From Eubacterium sp. (GTDB lineage: Bacteria; Bacillota; Clostridia; Oscillospirales; Acutalibacteraceae), in the NCBI GenBank assembly GCA_017445905.1, contig JAFSRX010000075.1, forward strand, positions 1-38,862: 38,862 nt of DNA, written 5' to 3'. Shown piece after piece: positions 24,460-34,612 of this stretch. Below the pieces are notes generated by a model that made no database searches, was not told where the DNA came from, and saw nothing but the letters and a program-made list of their open reading frames with translations. Numbering within the stretch: position 1 is the first letter of the stretch; every line of letters starts with the position of its first letter. Position numbers and translations under genes: made by a program.

Positions 24460-25323
24460 ATGCCGGAATTTATCAAGCAAAATGTTCAGTGGTTTCCGGG
24501 TCATATGGCAAAAACAAGAAGGCTTATTAAAGAGTCCTTGAGTCTTGTTGATGGCGTTGTTGAAATTGTTGATGCAAGAGTTCCGTTAAGTTCAAGAAAT
24601 CCTGAGCTTGAAGAAATGATTAAAAATAAGCCTGAAATTATCCTTCTTAATAAATGCGATGTTGCAGATAATAATGCAACAAAGCTATGGATTGACTATT
24701 TTAAAAATAAAGGCAAATATGCTCTTCCTGTTGATTGCCGAACTGGAAAGGGACTTAATAGATTTGATTCAACTGTTAAACAGGCATTAAAGTCTGTTAT
24801 TGATAAGAACAAGAGCAAGGGAATGGATAATAAACCGCTCAGACTAATGGTTGTTGGTATTCCCAATACAGGCAAATCATCATTTATAAACAGAATGGGA
24901 AAAAATTCGAAAGCAAAGGTTGCCGATAAAGCTGGTGTAACAAGGCAAAATCAGTGGTTTAATGTTGGTAACGGAATTGAGCTTCTTGACACTCCCGGTG
25001 TTTTATGGCCTAAGTTTGATGACCCTGAAATCGGCGATAAGCTCGCTTTTATTGGATCTGTTAAAGATGAAGTAACCGATATTCAGACTTTATCCTGCCG
25101 TCTTCTTGAAGTTCTTTCAAAAACAAGACCGTCTGCAATAGAAGATCGCTATAAAATTAGCATTGATGAAAGCCTGCAGGGATGGGAAATTCTTGAACTT
25201 ATTGGTAAAAAAAGAGGATTTCTTATTAAAGGCGGAGAGATTGACTTCGAACGAGCCGCTGTTATTGTCTGCGACGAATTTCGTGCAGGTAAGCTCGGAA
25301 GAATAACACTTGAGTTACCGTAG
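24460..25323 (+). CDS. rbgA: Ribosome biogenesis GTPase YlqF/RbgA
   Basis: Circularly permuted GTPase needed for late 50S subunit maturation, 287 residues. The G motifs appear in permuted order: G4 NKCD near residue 65, then G1 GIPNTGKSS near 135-143, then G3 DTPG near 185. The start [17 protein letters not shown] is diagnostic of the family, and a C-terminal ANTAR-like helical domain follows. AAAGGAG precedes the ATG. It heads a compact group with rnhB and yraN; the ylqF-rnhB-yraN order is conserved in Bacillota. Confidence 0.96.
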   Translation: MPEFIKQNVQWFPGHMAKTRRLIKESLSLVDGVVEIVDARVPLSSRNPELEEMIKNKPEIILLNKCDVADNNATKLWIDYFKNKGKYALPVDCRTGKGLNRFDSTVKQALKSVIDKNKSKGMDNKPLRLMVVGIPNTGKSSFINRMGKNSKAKVADKAGVTRQNQWFNVGNGIELLDTPGVLWPKFDDPEIGDKLAFIGSVKDEVTDIQTLSCRLLEVLSKTRPSAIEDRYKISIDESLQGWEILELIGKKRGFLIKGGEIDFERAAVIVCDEFRAGKLGRITLELP

Positions 25324-25333
25324 GAGAATATTA

Positions 25334-25939
25334 ATGGATTGGCTTTTATACGAAAATGAAGCGAAGAATAAAGGATATAAATTAGTTTGCGGTGTAGATG
25401 AAGCAGGAAGAGGACCGCTTGCGGGTCCTGTTTATGCTGCTGCAATAATTCTTCCTGAGGGATGTACTATTGAAGGGGTTAACGATTCAAAAAAGATATC
25501 TGAAAAGAAAAGGGAAGCGCTTTTTGATGTTATTTGTGATAACGCTTTAGCATACTGTATTGCCTCTGCCGGTGAAAGGGAAATAGATGAGTTAAATATA
25601 CTAAATGCAACCTATCTTGCTATGAAAAGAGCTGTTGAAGGTCTTTCTCTTAAAGCCGACTATGCTCTTATTGACGGCAACAGACTGCCGAAACTTGATA
25701 TTGATGCCCAGTGCATTGTTAAGGGTGACGCAAAAAGTGAAAGTATTGCGTGTGCTTCGATTCTTGCCAAGGTCAGCAGGGACAGATATATGCTTGAAAT
25801 GGCTGAAAAATATCCTCAGTATCAGTTTGAAAAGCATAAGGGATACGGTACTAAGCTGCACTATGAGATGCTTGATGAATTCGGACCTTGCGAAATACAC
25901 AGACAAAGTTTTCTTAAAACATGGTATAATAAAAAATGA
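25334..25939 (+). CDS. rnhB: Ribonuclease HII
   Basis: Removes ribonucleotides misincorporated in DNA and RNA primers, 201 residues. Catalytic residues are in [17 protein letters not shown] (Asp22, Glu23), with the further acidic residue in YALIDGN and the conserved [17 protein letters not shown]. The ATG at 25334 is chosen because TAGGAG stands just before it and it yields the family-standard N-terminus; an upstream in-frame start would overlap rbgA without a ribosome binding site. The stop overlaps the start of yraN in an ATGA-type junction. Confidence 0.95.
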   Translation: MDWLLYENEAKNKGYKLVCGVDEAGRGPLAGPVYAAAIILPEGCTIEGVNDSKKISEKKREALFDVICDNALAYCIASAGEREIDELNILNATYLAMKRAVEGLSLKADYALIDGNRLPKLDIDAQCIVKGDAKSESIACASILAKVSRDRYMLEMAEKYPQYQFEKHKGYGTKLHYEMLDEFGPCEIHRQSFLKTWYNKK

Positions 25940-26289
25940 ACAACACAGGAAAATTAGCCGAACTAAAGGCAACGCAATACCTTGTCAAAAAGAAATATAA
26001 AATTCTTGAATGCAATTATACCTGCAGATTCGGCGAGATTGATATTATTGCAAGAAAAGGAAGATATATTGTTTTTGTTGAAGTAAAAATGCGCGGTGTT
26101 AATTCAATAGCAAATCCGAGAGAGTTTGTTGATTATTCAAAACAGCAAAAAATTATTGCAACAGCAAAGCTTTATTTAAAAAATAATAAAACTTTACTTC
26201 AGCCAAGATTTGATGTTATTGAAGTATTATGTGAAAACAGGGAAATAAAATCTATTGAACATCTTGAAAATGCATTTACTTTAGTATAA
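25936..26289 (+). CDS. UPF0102 protein YraN
   Basis: Predicted endonuclease-fold protein of 117 residues, a constant neighbour of rnhB. The Holliday-junction resolvase-like core is seen as [21 protein letters not shown], then [24 protein letters not shown], which gives the E-x(n)-D-x(n)-ExK set typical of PD-(D/E)xK nucleases. Its ATG overlaps the rnhB stop, so expression is coupled. The cellular role is not established. Confidence 0.92.
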   Translation: MNNTGKLAELKATQYLVKKKYKILECNYTCRFGEIDIIARKGRYIVFVEVKMRGVNSIANPREFVDYSKQQKIIATAKLYLKNNKTLLQPRFDVIEVLCENREIKSIEHLENAFTLV

Positions 26290-26321
26290 AATACTACTAA
26301 CAAATCATAGGAGAAATATAT

Positions 26322-27818
26322 ATGTTTTATACATCTACAAGAGATAATTCTATCAGAGTTACTGCTGCGCAGGCAATTGCGCGCGGAATCAGTGAGGAGG
26401 GCGGACTCTTTGTTCCTTGTGAACTTCCTTCCTTTTCAATTCAAAAGATTGAATCAATGGTTGAAATGGACTATATAAACAGAGCAAAAACTGTTTTAAA
26501 GGAGTTTTTAACTGATTTCAGCGATGAGGAACTTGAATACTGCGTTAACGGAGCATATGCAAAAGAGAAGTTCTCAAACGAAAAAATCGCTCCTACCGTC
26601 AATGTAAACGGCAATGAGAATATTCTTGAGTTATGGCACGGTCCAACATGTGCATTCAAGGATATGGCGCTTCAACTTCTTCCATATCTTATGACGGTTT
26701 CTGCTAAAAAGACCGCTGACGGAAAAACTATAGTTATTCTTGTTGCAACTTCCGGAGATACAGGAAAAGCAGCACTTGAAGGCTTTAAGAATGTTGAAAA
26801 TACAAAAATACTTGTTTTCTATCCCGTGGATGGAGTTTCACCGATGCAAAAGCTTCAAATGACAACTCAGGAGGGTGAAAATGTAGCTGTTTGTGCAATA
26901 AACGGTAATTTTGATGATGCTCAGAGTGCCGTTAAATCAATTTTCACAGACGATGAAATCAAAGCTGAGCTAGCTAAAAAGAATATGATGTTCTCATCTG
27001 CAAACTCTATTAACTGGGGAAGACTTGTTCCACAGATAGTTTACTATTTTTCTACTTACTGTGATCTTGTTGAACAGAAAAGAATATCTTGCGGTGACGA
27101 AATAAATGTTGTTGTTCCAACAGGTAACTTCGGAAATATTCTTGCTGCATACTACGCAAAGAAAATGGGGCTTCCAATTAAAAAGCTCATTTGTGCCTCT
27201 AATTCTAATAATGTTTTAACCGATTTTATTAACGGCGGTGAATATAACAAAAACAGAGAGTTTTTTACAACAACTTCGCCTTCAATGGATATTCTTATTT
27301 CTTCAAATCTTGAAAGACTTCTTTATCATATCAGCGGTGAAAATGCTCATCTCGTAAATGAGCTTATGTCTTCACTGTCAAGTGATGGAAAATACACAGT
27401 TACAGATGATATCAGAGAAAAAATTGGTGAGTTGTTCTCAGCTGGATTTTCTGATGAAAAAGGTGTTTTTGAAACAATTAAAGAACAGTTTGAAAATTAT
27501 CATTATCTTTGTGATACTCATACTGCTGTTGCCGTTAAGGTTTATGAGGATTATGTAAAAACGAGTGGCGATGATATTCCAACGGTAATTGATTCAACCG
27601 CTTCACCTTATAAGTTTTCAAAGAGCGTTTTAAATGCATTGTCAAGCGATACTAACGATATATCAGATGAGTTTAAAACTGTTTATGAGCTTAATAAGCT
27701 GACCGGTGCAGAAGTGCCAAAACCGCTTAAAGCTCTTAAAGACAAAGAAGTCAGATTTAAAGAGATTTGTTCTAAAGAGAATATGAGCGAAATGGTATTT
27801 AAATTGCTCAATATATAA
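26322..27818 (+). CDS. thrC: Threonine synthase
   Basis: PLP enzyme converting O-phosphohomoserine to threonine, 498 residues, the longer bacterial type. The N-terminus MFYTSTRD and GISEEGGLFVP are typical. The PLP lysine is Lys113 in CAFKDMALQLLP. VATSGDTGKAALEGF and the phosphate-binding PTGNFGNILAAYYAKKMGLP follow. TAGGAG precedes the ATG. It follows yraN by 32 bases with no visible terminator and may be read through from it. No hom or thrB gene is present in the window, and a hairpin ends the unit. Confidence 0.96.
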   Translation: MFYTSTRDNSIRVTAAQAIARGISEEGGLFVPCELPSFSIQKIESMVEMDYINRAKTVLKEFLTDFSDEELEYCVNGAYAKEKFSNEKIAPTVNVNGNENILELWHGPTCAFKDMALQLLPYLMTVSAKKTADGKTIVILVATSGDTGKAALEGFKNVENTKILVFYPVDGVSPMQKLQMTTQEGENVAVCAINGNFDDAQSAVKSIFTDDEIKAELAKKNMMFSSANSINWGRLVPQIVYYFSTYCDLVEQKRISCGDEINVVVPTGNFGNILAAYYAKKMGLPIKKLICASNSNNVLTDFINGGEYNKNREFFTTTSPSMDILISSNLERLLYHISGENAHLVNELMSSLSSDGKYTVTDDIREKIGELFSAGFSDEKGVFETIKEQFENYHYLCDTHTAVAVKVYEDYVKTSGDDIPTVIDSTASPYKFSKSVLNALSSDTNDISDEFKTVYELNKLTGAEVPKPLKALKDKEVRFKEICSKENMSEMVFKLLNI

Positions 27819-27822
27819 TTAA

Positions 27823-27841
27823 CGGGAGGTTTAACCTCCCG
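27823..27841. terminator. Bidirectional hairpin between thrC and the DUF1540 gene
   Basis: A perfect 8 bp G+C-rich stem (27823-27830 with 27834-27841, TTA loop) lies between the convergent thrC and DUF1540 genes. It has A/T-rich but not T-pure tails on both sides. Confidence 0.6.
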
Positions 27842-27847
27842 AAATTA

Positions 27848-28012
27848 TTATTTGCAATCTTTGCAGCATTCAAATGTTTCGCATTTTGTTTCACTTGGCT
27901 CTTTAGCAGTGTGACAACCAACATTGATGTGACCTGCTGTGCAGTGTTCTGCCTTATCGTGATAAATGCAGTTCTTTGCGTCGCAGGTTATTCCTTCGAT
28001 TTTCTTGTCCAT
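27848..28012 (-). CDS. DUF1540 cysteine-rich small protein
   Basis: A 54-residue protein with eight Cys (10, 15, 24, 33, 44, 49, 50, 53) and three His, in the DUF1540 pattern CDAKNCxY...CTAGHINVGC...TKCETF. It is probably a small metal-binding protein; the function of the family is not established to my knowledge, though it is common in Clostridia. The ATG at 28012 has GGGAG 8 bases upstream and gives the family start MDKKIEGITC; a longer version starting at 28045 lacks a site. It is divergent from the metallophosphoesterase gene, with only 64 bases between the two starts. Confidence 0.85.
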   Translation of the reverse strand: MDKKIEGITCDAKNCIYHDKAEHCTAGHINVGCHTAKEPSETKCETFECCKDCK

Positions 28013-28076
28013 CTCTTTCACTCCCTTCAGTTTTATTGTTGGCATATCTAAATTAATTATTCAAGGAGAAAAGTCC

Positions 28077-28760
28077 ATGGCTTTGTATGCAATTGCTGAT
28101 ACACATCTGTCCTTCGGAACTAATAAGCCGATGGACTCTTTTCCGGGTTGGAAGGATTATGTTAAAAGAATTGAAATAAACTGGAATAATTTAGTAACTG
28201 AAAACGACACTGTAGTTATTGCCGGGGATATAAGCTGGGCTATTAATTTTGAGGAGCTAAGGGCGGATTTCGATTTTCTCAATAATCTCAATGGAACGAA
28301 AATAATAAGCAAGGGAAACCACGATTATTGGTGGACAACGCTTACAAAAATGAACGCATTTCTTAAAGAAAATGACTTTAATACTATAAAATTTTTATTT
28401 AATAACTCATATGAAGTTGACGGAGTGTCTGTTTGCGGAAGCAGGGGATGGTTTTTTGATTCAGAAGAAGCTCACGATGAAAAAATCCTTTTAAGAGAGG
28501 TTAACAGAATCAAAACTTCAATAGATAGCGCTACATCTGACGAAAAAATTGTTTTCTTGCATTATCCTCCCGTAACAACTCAGACAAATTGTCAGGAGAT
28601 AGTAACTTTACTTATAGAAAAAGGAATAAAAAAGTGTTATTATGGGCATCTTCACGGAGGCGCAGCTAAATATGCATTGAACGAAAATATTAACGGTATT
28701 GATTTTGAACTTATTTCAGCAGATAATTTAAAATTCACACCTAAGCTGATTAAAAGATAA
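28077..28760 (+). CDS. Calcineurin-like metallophosphoesterase
   Basis: Two-metal phosphoesterase of 227 residues with all family blocks: ADTHLSF (first Asp and His), VIAGDISWA, SKGNHDYWW, FLHYPP and YYGHLHGG. The ATG at 28077 is preceded by AAGGAG and gives the expected MALYAIADTH start; the open frame extends 111 bases further upstream, but that part overlaps the divergent DUF1540 gene and is not coding. It stands upstream of tig in its own unit. The natural substrate is unknown. Confidence 0.9.
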   Translation: MALYAIADTHLSFGTNKPMDSFPGWKDYVKRIEINWNNLVTENDTVVIAGDISWAINFEELRADFDFLNNLNGTKIISKGNHDYWWTTLTKMNAFLKENDFNTIKFLFNNSYEVDGVSVCGSRGWFFDSEEAHDEKILLREVNRIKTSIDSATSDEKIVFLHYPPVTTQTNCQEIVTLLIEKGIKKCYYGHLHGGAAKYALNENINGIDFELISADNLKFTPKLIKR

Positions 28761-28778
28761 TATAATTATAAATAATTA

Positions 28779-28807
28779 TTGTTTTTTTAGGTAAACTATG
28801 GTATAAT
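28779..28807 (+). promoter_or_regulatory. Promoter of the tig-clpP-clpX unit
   Basis: TTGTTT (28779-28784) and an extended -10 TGGTATAAT (TATAAT at 28802-28807) with a 17-base spacer, about 43 bases before tig. No CIRCE or CtsR-type repeat was seen beside it. Confidence 0.7.
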
Positions 28808-28849
28808 TCCATTTCAGTAAATAAAAAAGAATGTTAGGAGGTCATTATT

Positions 28850-30130
28850 ATGGCACTTAAATCATCAAATAAAGTTGATACAAACACTTATGAAGTTGAA
28901 GTAACTGTTGATTCTGCAACATTTACAGAGGCTTGTAAATCTGCTTTTATGAAGCAGAGAAAATCAATTCAGCTTCCCGGTTTCAGAAAGGGTAAGGCAA
29001 CTCAGGGCATGGTTGAGAAAATGTACGGCGAAGGTGCTTTCTATGAAGAAGCGCTCGAGATTGTATATCCCGAAGCTGTTCAGAGCGCTATTGATGAAGC
29101 AGCGCTACGCATAGTTGACCAGCCGTTTGATCTTGATGTTTCCGTAATGAGCAAAGCTGAAGGCGTTGAAATGAAATTTAAGGTAACAACATATCCTGAG
29201 GTTAAGCTTGGCGACTATAAAGGTCTTAAAGCCGAAATGCTCAGTGTTGACGTTTCTGATGAGGATGTTGATAACGAACTCAAAACCCTTCAAGACAGAA
29301 ACAGCCGTCTTGTTACAGTTGAAGACAGAGCAGCTGAAATGGGAGATAGCGTTGAACTTGACTTTGAAGGCTTTGTAGATGGCGTTGCTTTCGACGGCGG
29401 AAAAGGCGAGAATTATCCTCTTGAACTTGGAACAGGCGCATTTATCCCCGGATTTGAAGAGCAGGTTGCAGGTCATAAGAGCGAAGAAGAATTTGACGTT
29501 AATGTAACATTCCCTGAGGAATATCAGGAAGACCTTGCAGGTAAGGAAGCTGTATTCAAGTGTAAGATTCACGAAATCAAGCATAAAGAGCTTCCTGAGC
29601 TTGATGATGATTTTGCAAAGGATGTTTCTGAGTTTGATACTCTTGATGAACTCAAGGAAGATATTAAAAAGCAGATTTCCGAGAGAAAAGAAACAGAAGC
29701 TAAAAACGATTTTGAAAATAAACTCCTTGAGCTTGTTATTGAAAATATTGAAGCTGAAATTCCTGATTGTATGTTTGACCAGAAGGTTGATGAAATGGTT
29801 CAGGATTACGCATACAGACTTCAGATGCAGGGACTTGATTTAAGTACATATCTTCAGTATTTAGGTCAGGATATGGATCAGTTCAAGGCTCAGTTTGAAG
29901 AGGGTGCTAAGAAGCAGGTTAAAGTTTCTCTTGCACTTGAAGCAATCATTAATGCTGAAAATCTTGAAGCAACTGAGGATGAAATCAGTGCTGAGGTTGA
30001 TAAACTTGCCGAGCAGTATTCGATGGAAGCAGATCAGATCAGAGCTGCAGTTCCTGCTGAACAGATTGCTCAGGATGTCAAAACAAGAAAAGCAGTTGAC
30101 TTAATTGTTGAAGCTGCTGTTAAGGCGTAA
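28850..30130 (+). CDS. tig: Trigger factor
   Basis: Ribosome-bound chaperone and peptidyl-prolyl isomerase, 426 residues. The N-terminal ribosome-binding domain carries the signature GFRKGKATQGMVEKMYG. The FKBP-type domain (about 150-240) includes DSVELDFEGFVDGVAFDGG and LGTGAFIPGFEEQVAGHK. The helical C-terminal domain starts near ELPELDDDFAKDVSEF. Acidic overall, as usual. GTTAGGAGG precedes the ATG. Gene order tig-clpP-clpX-lon-ysxC is a classic bacterial arrangement coupling folding with proteolysis. Confidence 0.97.
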   Translation: MALKSSNKVDTNTYEVEVTVDSATFTEACKSAFMKQRKSIQLPGFRKGKATQGMVEKMYGEGAFYEEALEIVYPEAVQSAIDEAALRIVDQPFDLDVSVMSKAEGVEMKFKVTTYPEVKLGDYKGLKAEMLSVDVSDEDVDNELKTLQDRNSRLVTVEDRAAEMGDSVELDFEGFVDGVAFDGGKGENYPLELGTGAFIPGFEEQVAGHKSEEEFDVNVTFPEEYQEDLAGKEAVFKCKIHEIKHKELPELDDDFAKDVSEFDTLDELKEDIKKQISERKETEAKNDFENKLLELVIENIEAEIPDCMFDQKVDEMVQDYAYRLQMQGLDLSTYLQYLGQDMDQFKAQFEEGAKKQVKVSLALEAIINAENLEATEDEISAEVDKLAEQYSMEADQIRAAVPAEQIAQDVKTRKAVDLIVEAAVKA

Positions 30131-30161
30131 GCTTTACATTTTTTGAAAGGATAGTGATTAT

Positions 30162-30755
30162 ATGGCATCATTAGTGCCTTATGTTATCGAACAGTCAAGC
30201 GCAGGTGAGCGCAGTGTAGATATTTTTTCAAGACTTCTTTCAGACAGAATTATAGTTCTTTCTGACCAGGTAGATGATAATACTGCATCGCTTGTTGTTG
30301 CTCAGTTATTATTTCTTGAAAGCCAGGACAGTGAAAAAGATATTTCGCTTTATATCAATTCACCGGGCGGTTCTGTAACCGCAGGACTTGCAATTTATGA
30401 CACAATGAATTACATCAAGTGCGATGTTTCAACAATTTGTGTTGGTATGGCTGCAAGTATGGGCGCATTCCTTCTTTCAAGTGGAACAAAGGGAAAGAGA
30501 ATCGCTCTTCCAAATAGTGAAATTCTCATCCATCAGCCGCTTGTTGGCGGAAACGGAATAACAGGTCAGGCAACAGATGTTGAAATTGCTGCTAAAAATC
30601 TTATTAAAACTAAAGAAAAGTTAAACAGAATTCTTGCTGAAAACTGCGGCAAGGACTATGAAACACTTGTCAAGGATACCGACAGAGATAACTGGATGTC
30701 TGCCGAAGAGGCAATGGCTTACGGACTTGTTGATAAGGTAATTGATAAGAGATAA
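30162..30755 (+). CDS. clpP: ATP-dependent Clp protease proteolytic subunit
   Basis: Serine peptidase forming the tetradecameric chamber of ClpXP/ClpCP, 197 residues. The catalytic triad is visible as Ser99 in [11 protein letters not shown], His124 in ILIHQPLVG and Asp176 in DTDRDNWM. The N-terminus [23 protein letters not shown] is typical and includes a short cleavable leader. GAAAGGA precedes the ATG. It lies 31 bases after tig and 12 bases before clpX. Confidence 0.97.
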   Translation: MASLVPYVIEQSSAGERSVDIFSRLLSDRIIVLSDQVDDNTASLVVAQLLFLESQDSEKDISLYINSPGGSVTAGLAIYDTMNYIKCDVSTICVGMAASMGAFLLSSGTKGKRIALPNSEILIHQPLVGGNGITGQATDVEIAAKNLIKTKEKLNRILAENCGKDYETLVKDTDRDNWMSAEEAMAYGLVDKVIDKR

Positions 30756-30767
30756 GGGAGCTTTTTA

Positions 30768-32051
30768 ATGGCAAAAGACGATTCTAATTTCTACCAGAGC
30801 GCTAAATGTTCCTTTTGCGGAAAAAGCGAGGGAATGGTAAGCAAGCTGATAGAAGGACCTGGCGGTGTTTATATATGTGATGAATGTATTGCACTTTGTA
30901 ATGACATTATCGGAACATATAATGAGCCTGTTAAGTCAACTGAAGATGAAGATATGGTTCTTCCAAAGCCGGTTGAAATCAAGGAAAAACTTGATGAATA
31001 TGTTGTTGGTCAGGAACAGACTAAAAGAGATCTTTCAGTTGCTGTTTATAATCATTATAAAAGAATATTCTATGGCTATGACGCAGAAGTTGAGCTTCAG
31101 AAAAGCAATATTCTTCTCTTGGGTCCTACCGGTGTAGGAAAAACAATGCTTGCTCAGACGCTTGCAAAAATTCTTAATGTTCCTTTTGCAATAGCTGATG
31201 CAACAACTTTAACTGAAGCAGGATATGTTGGCGAGGATGTTGAAAACATTCTCTTGAAGCTGATTCAGGCTGCTGATTTCGATATTGAAAGAGCAGAACG
31301 CGGTATTATCTATGTTGATGAAATTGATAAGATTTCCAGAAGAAGCGAAAATCGTTCAATAACGAGGGATGTCAGCGGTGAGGGCGTTCAGCAGGCGCTT
31401 TTGAAAATTCTTGAAGGAACTGTTTCGAATGTTCCTCCGGGGGGCGGAAGAAAGCATCCACAACAGGAGTTTATTCAGATAGACACAACTAATATTCTCT
31501 TTATCTGCGGCGGTGCTTTTGACGGTCTGGAGAAGATTATTGAAAACAGAATCGGAAGAAATTCTCTCGGATTTGGATCAGAGCTTACCAAGAATAAAGA
31601 AGAGAAGAACGACATTCTTTCAAGCGTTATCCAGCAGGACCTTGTTAAATATGGTTTAATCCCTGAACTTATCGGAAGAATTCCCGTTATTTCTGTTCTT
31701 CAGAATCTCGACAAAGAATCACTTGTTAAGATTATGACTGAGCCTAAGAATTCAATTCTTAAACAATACCAGAAACTCTTTGAAATGGACGGTGTTGAAC
31801 TTGAATTCAGACCTGAGGCGCTTGAAGCTATGGCTGATATTACTCTTGAAAGAAAAACAGGGGCAAGAGGACTTCGCAGCGTTTTTGAAAAGGTTTTGGG
31901 AGAGCTTATGTTTACCGTGCCTTCAGATTATACAATAAAGAAGATTGTTGTAACTGAAGATTGCGTTAAAAACGGATCAAAACCGCTTATAAGAACAGAT
32001 AAAAAGAAAAGAGCTGTTGAGATAAACTCAGATAATCTTAAAAACGCATGA
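30768..32051 (+). CDS. clpX: ATP-dependent Clp protease ATP-binding subunit ClpX
   Basis: AAA+ unfoldase, 427 residues. The N-terminal zinc finger uses Cys14/Cys17 and Cys37/Cys40 for substrate and adaptor recognition. Walker A is GPTGVGKT, Walker B is [10 protein letters not shown], and pore and sensor motifs follow, including [23 protein letters not shown] with an IGF-type loop (here LGF) for ClpP contact. AAGGGAG precedes the ATG. A hairpin terminator follows, separating it from lon. Confidence 0.97.
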   Translation: MAKDDSNFYQSAKCSFCGKSEGMVSKLIEGPGGVYICDECIALCNDIIGTYNEPVKSTEDEDMVLPKPVEIKEKLDEYVVGQEQTKRDLSVAVYNHYKRIFYGYDAEVELQKSNILLLGPTGVGKTMLAQTLAKILNVPFAIADATTLTEAGYVGEDVENILLKLIQAADFDIERAERGIIYVDEIDKISRRSENRSITRDVSGEGVQQALLKILEGTVSNVPPGGGRKHPQQEFIQIDTTNILFICGGAFDGLEKIIENRIGRNSLGFGSELTKNKEEKNDILSSVIQQDLVKYGLIPELIGRIPVISVLQNLDKESLVKIMTEPKNSILKQYQKLFEMDGVELEFRPEALEAMADITLERKTGARGLRSVFEKVLGELMFTVPSDYTIKKIVVTEDCVKNGSKPLIRTDKKKRAVEINSDNLKNA

Positions 32052-32056
32052 TTTTC

Positions 32057-32088
32057 AGAGCTGTATTTTATAGTACAGCTCTTTTGTT
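32057..32088 (+). terminator. Terminator after clpX
   Basis: A perfect 9 bp stem (32057-32065 with 32074-32082) followed by TTTTGTT, directly downstream of clpX. Confidence 0.8.
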
Positions 32089-32107
32089 ATAATAAAAAAT
32101 ATTTTTG

Positions 32108-32136
32108 TTGCGTTTTTTATACTATTATTATATAAT
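32108..32136 (+). promoter_or_regulatory. Promoter of lon
   Basis: TTGCGT (32108-32113) and TATAAT (32131-32136) with a 17-base spacer, 30 bases before the lon ATG. No heat-shock operator was recognised. Confidence 0.7.
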
Positions 32137-32166
32137 GTTACTAATTTATTTTAAGGAAAATGATAT

Positions 32167-34602
32167 ATGGATTTATATGATTTAGATAATGTTAATAATG
32201 ATGAGCTTTCAAGCTACAGCGCTCTTCCTGTTGTGGCTTTGAGAGGTATTGTTGTTTTTCCGGGCATGAATCTTCATTTCGATGTTGGAAGAAAAAAGAG
32301 CATTGAAGCGCTTAAATCAGCAATGGATACAGATCAGAGAGTTTTTCTGATTACTCAGAAAGATGCATCAGTTGATGATCCTAAAGTTGATGATGTTTAT
32401 AAAATTGGTGTTGTTTGCAGAATAAAACAAATGCTTCGAATCCCTAATTCAAATAACCTTCGCGTAATTGTTGAAGGCGAGAAGAGGGGAGAACTTGTTT
32501 CAATGATTAAAAATAAACCGTTCCTTTTGGCGATGGTTAATTATCACATTGAAAAAGAATATAAATATGATTCAAAGGATAACGCGTATGCAAGAGCTTT
32601 AAAAAACGAATTTGAAACATATGCGTCTTCTTATGCCAAAATATCAAATGAGGTTAAAGCTAAGGTTATCTCTATTTCCGATATCAGTGAGCTTACTGAT
32701 TATATCTGTGCAAATACTTTTCTTGACTATAGCGAAAAACAAAATCTTCTCGAAGAAGAAAATCCTAAAAAACGAGTCAGAAAGCTTCTTGCCCAGATAA
32801 GAAACGAAAATCTTACTCTTAAAATGGAAGCGGAGATTCAGTCGAAAGTTCAGCAGGAAATAGATAAGAATCAAAGAGAATATTTTCTCAGGGAAGAAAT
32901 GAAGGTTATTTCCGATGAACTCGGAGATAATGAAAATCCTGTTGAAGAGGCTGATGAATATAAACAAAAGATTAGTGCTTTAAAATGCAGTGACGTTATT
33001 AAAGAAAAACTGCTAAAAGAAGCGGATAAGTTAATGAAAATGCCTATGGGCTCCCATGAGGCAACTGTTGTCAGAACATATCTTGATAAATGCCTTGAAA
33101 TTCCTTTCGGTAAATTTACAAAGGACAGCGTTAACTTAAAGAAAGCAAGAGCTGTGCTTGATAAAGACCACTACGGACTCGAAAAGGTTAAAGACAGAAT
33201 AATTGAGTCGCTAGCTGTTTTAAAAAGAAACGAGGACTTCGGCGGTCAGATAATTTGCTTATACGGTCCTCCCGGAGTCGGTAAAACAAGTATCGTTAAG
33301 TCTCTTGCTAAATCAATGAACAGAAAGTATGCAAGAATTTCTCTCGGCGGTGTTCATGATGAAGCAGAAATAAGAGGTCACAGAAGAACATATATCGGAG
33401 CAATGCCGGGAAGAATTGTTGATGCAATTATTAGCAGCGGCGTTATGAATCCGATAATTCTTCTTGATGAGATTGATAAGGTTGGAAGCGACTATAAAGG
33501 TGATCCTTCATCAGCTCTTCTTGAAGCTCTCGACAGTGAACAGAACAGCACTTTTAATGACCACTACATTGATTTTCCTGTTGATTTAAGCAAGGTATTG
33601 TTTGTAACAACCGCTAATGATACTTCAAGTATTTCTGCTCCGCTACACGACAGAATGGAAGTAATTGAGCTTAATTCATACACGATAGAAGAAAAATTTA
33701 ATATTGCAAAGAAACACCTGATAAAAAAACAGATGCAAAAGCATACAATTTCATCTAAAGAGCTTAAAATCAGCAACGAGGCAATCTATAAGATTATTGA
33801 ATGCTATACCCGTGAAGCAGGTGTAAGACTTCTTGAAAAACAGATTGCAACAATCTGCAGAAAAGCGCTTCTCAGACTTGAAAGCGGAGAGAATTCTGTT
33901 AAGATTACAGAAAAGAATTTAAAAGATTTTCTCGGAGCTGAAAAGTATGAAAAAGATGAAATAAGCAAAACAAATCTTATCGGAACTGTTAACGGACTTG
34001 CATGGACACAGGTTGGCGGAACAATGCTTCCCATTGAAGTATCCGCTCTTGACGGAACAGGTAAAATAGAACTAACAGGAAACCTCGGAAATGTTATGCA
34101 AGAGAGTGCAAAAACAGCCGTAAGTTATATTCGCTCGAAGTCTGAGATATACGGTATTGATAAGGATTTCTATAAAACAAAGGATATACATATTCACGCA
34201 CCGGAAGGAGCAATTCCAAAGGACGGACCATCAGCAGGACTTGCTATAACAACTGCTCTTCTTAGCGAACTTACTTCAACACCGATTAAATGCGATGTTG
34301 CTATGACCGGTGAGATTTCCCTTAAAGGTAAGGCACTTCCAATCGGTGGACTAAAAGAAAAATCTATGGCAGCTTATAAAGCGGACTGCACTACAGTAAT
34401 AATACCTAAGGATAACGAAAAAGATCTTGAGGAAATAGCAACTGAAGTTAAAAGCAGTATTAATTTTATTTGCGTATCGAATTTTGAAGAAATTGTTTCA
34501 ACTGCGCTTGAATTTGTTCCTCAGCCAAAAAAGGACAATAATAATTTAATTACTTATTCTACAAAGGTTGATAATCCTCAGAATAACGGTGTAATGGTAT
34601 AA
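32167..34602 (+). CDS. lon: ATP-dependent protease Lon (LonA)
   Basis: AAA+ serine protease of 811 residues, standard for LonA. The N-terminal substrate domain begins LPVVALRGIVVFPGM. A long helical linker (coiled-coil tendency around 215-280) precedes Walker A GPPGVGKTS and Walker B ILLDEIDKV. The C-terminal protease domain has the Ser-Lys dyad Ser689 in PKDGPSAGLA and Lys732 in GGLKEKSMAA. AAGGAA lies before the ATG. It has its own promoter and is followed 10 bases later by ysxC, a conserved pairing in Bacillota. Confidence 0.97.
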   Translation: MDLYDLDNVNNDELSSYSALPVVALRGIVVFPGMNLHFDVGRKKSIEALKSAMDTDQRVFLITQKDASVDDPKVDDVYKIGVVCRIKQMLRIPNSNNLRVIVEGEKRGELVSMIKNKPFLLAMVNYHIEKEYKYDSKDNAYARALKNEFETYASSYAKISNEVKAKVISISDISELTDYICANTFLDYSEKQNLLEEENPKKRVRKLLAQIRNENLTLKMEAEIQSKVQQEIDKNQREYFLREEMKVISDELGDNENPVEEADEYKQKISALKCSDVIKEKLLKEADKLMKMPMGSHEATVVRTYLDKCLEIPFGKFTKDSVNLKKARAVLDKDHYGLEKVKDRIIESLAVLKRNEDFGGQIICLYGPPGVGKTSIVKSLAKSMNRKYARISLGGVHDEAEIRGHRRTYIGAMPGRIVDAIISSGVMNPIILLDEIDKVGSDYKGDPSSALLEALDSEQNSTFNDHYIDFPVDLSKVLFVTTANDTSSISAPLHDRMEVIELNSYTIEEKFNIAKKHLIKKQMQKHTISSKELKISNEAIYKIIECYTREAGVRLLEKQIATICRKALLRLESGENSVKITEKNLKDFLGAEKYEKDEISKTNLIGTVNGLAWTQVGGTMLPIEVSALDGTGKIELTGNLGNVMQESAKTAVSYIRSKSEIYGIDKDFYKTKDIHIHAPEGAIPKDGPSAGLAITTALLSELTSTPIKCDVAMTGEISLKGKALPIGGLKEKSMAAYKADCTTVIIPKDNEKDLEEIATEVKSSINFICVSNFEEIVSTALEFVPQPKKDNNNLITYSTKVDNPQNNGVMV

Positions 34603-34612
34603 GGATATTATA

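Noticed and set aside
27966-28076. Upstream extension of the metallophosphoesterase reading frame
   Set aside because: The added segment overlaps the divergent DUF1540 gene and is antisense to it. The ATG at 28077 has AAGGAG and the family-typical start.
29105-29584. Minus-strand open frame of 159 codons within tig
   Set aside because: It is antisense to the FKBP domain of trigger factor. No ribosome binding site and no domain are visible.
28745-32166. CtsR or CIRCE heat-shock operators before tig, clpP or lon
   Set aside because: I looked for tandem GGTCAAA-type heptads and the long CIRCE inverted repeat near the promoters and found neither, so heat-shock control by these regulators is not supported.
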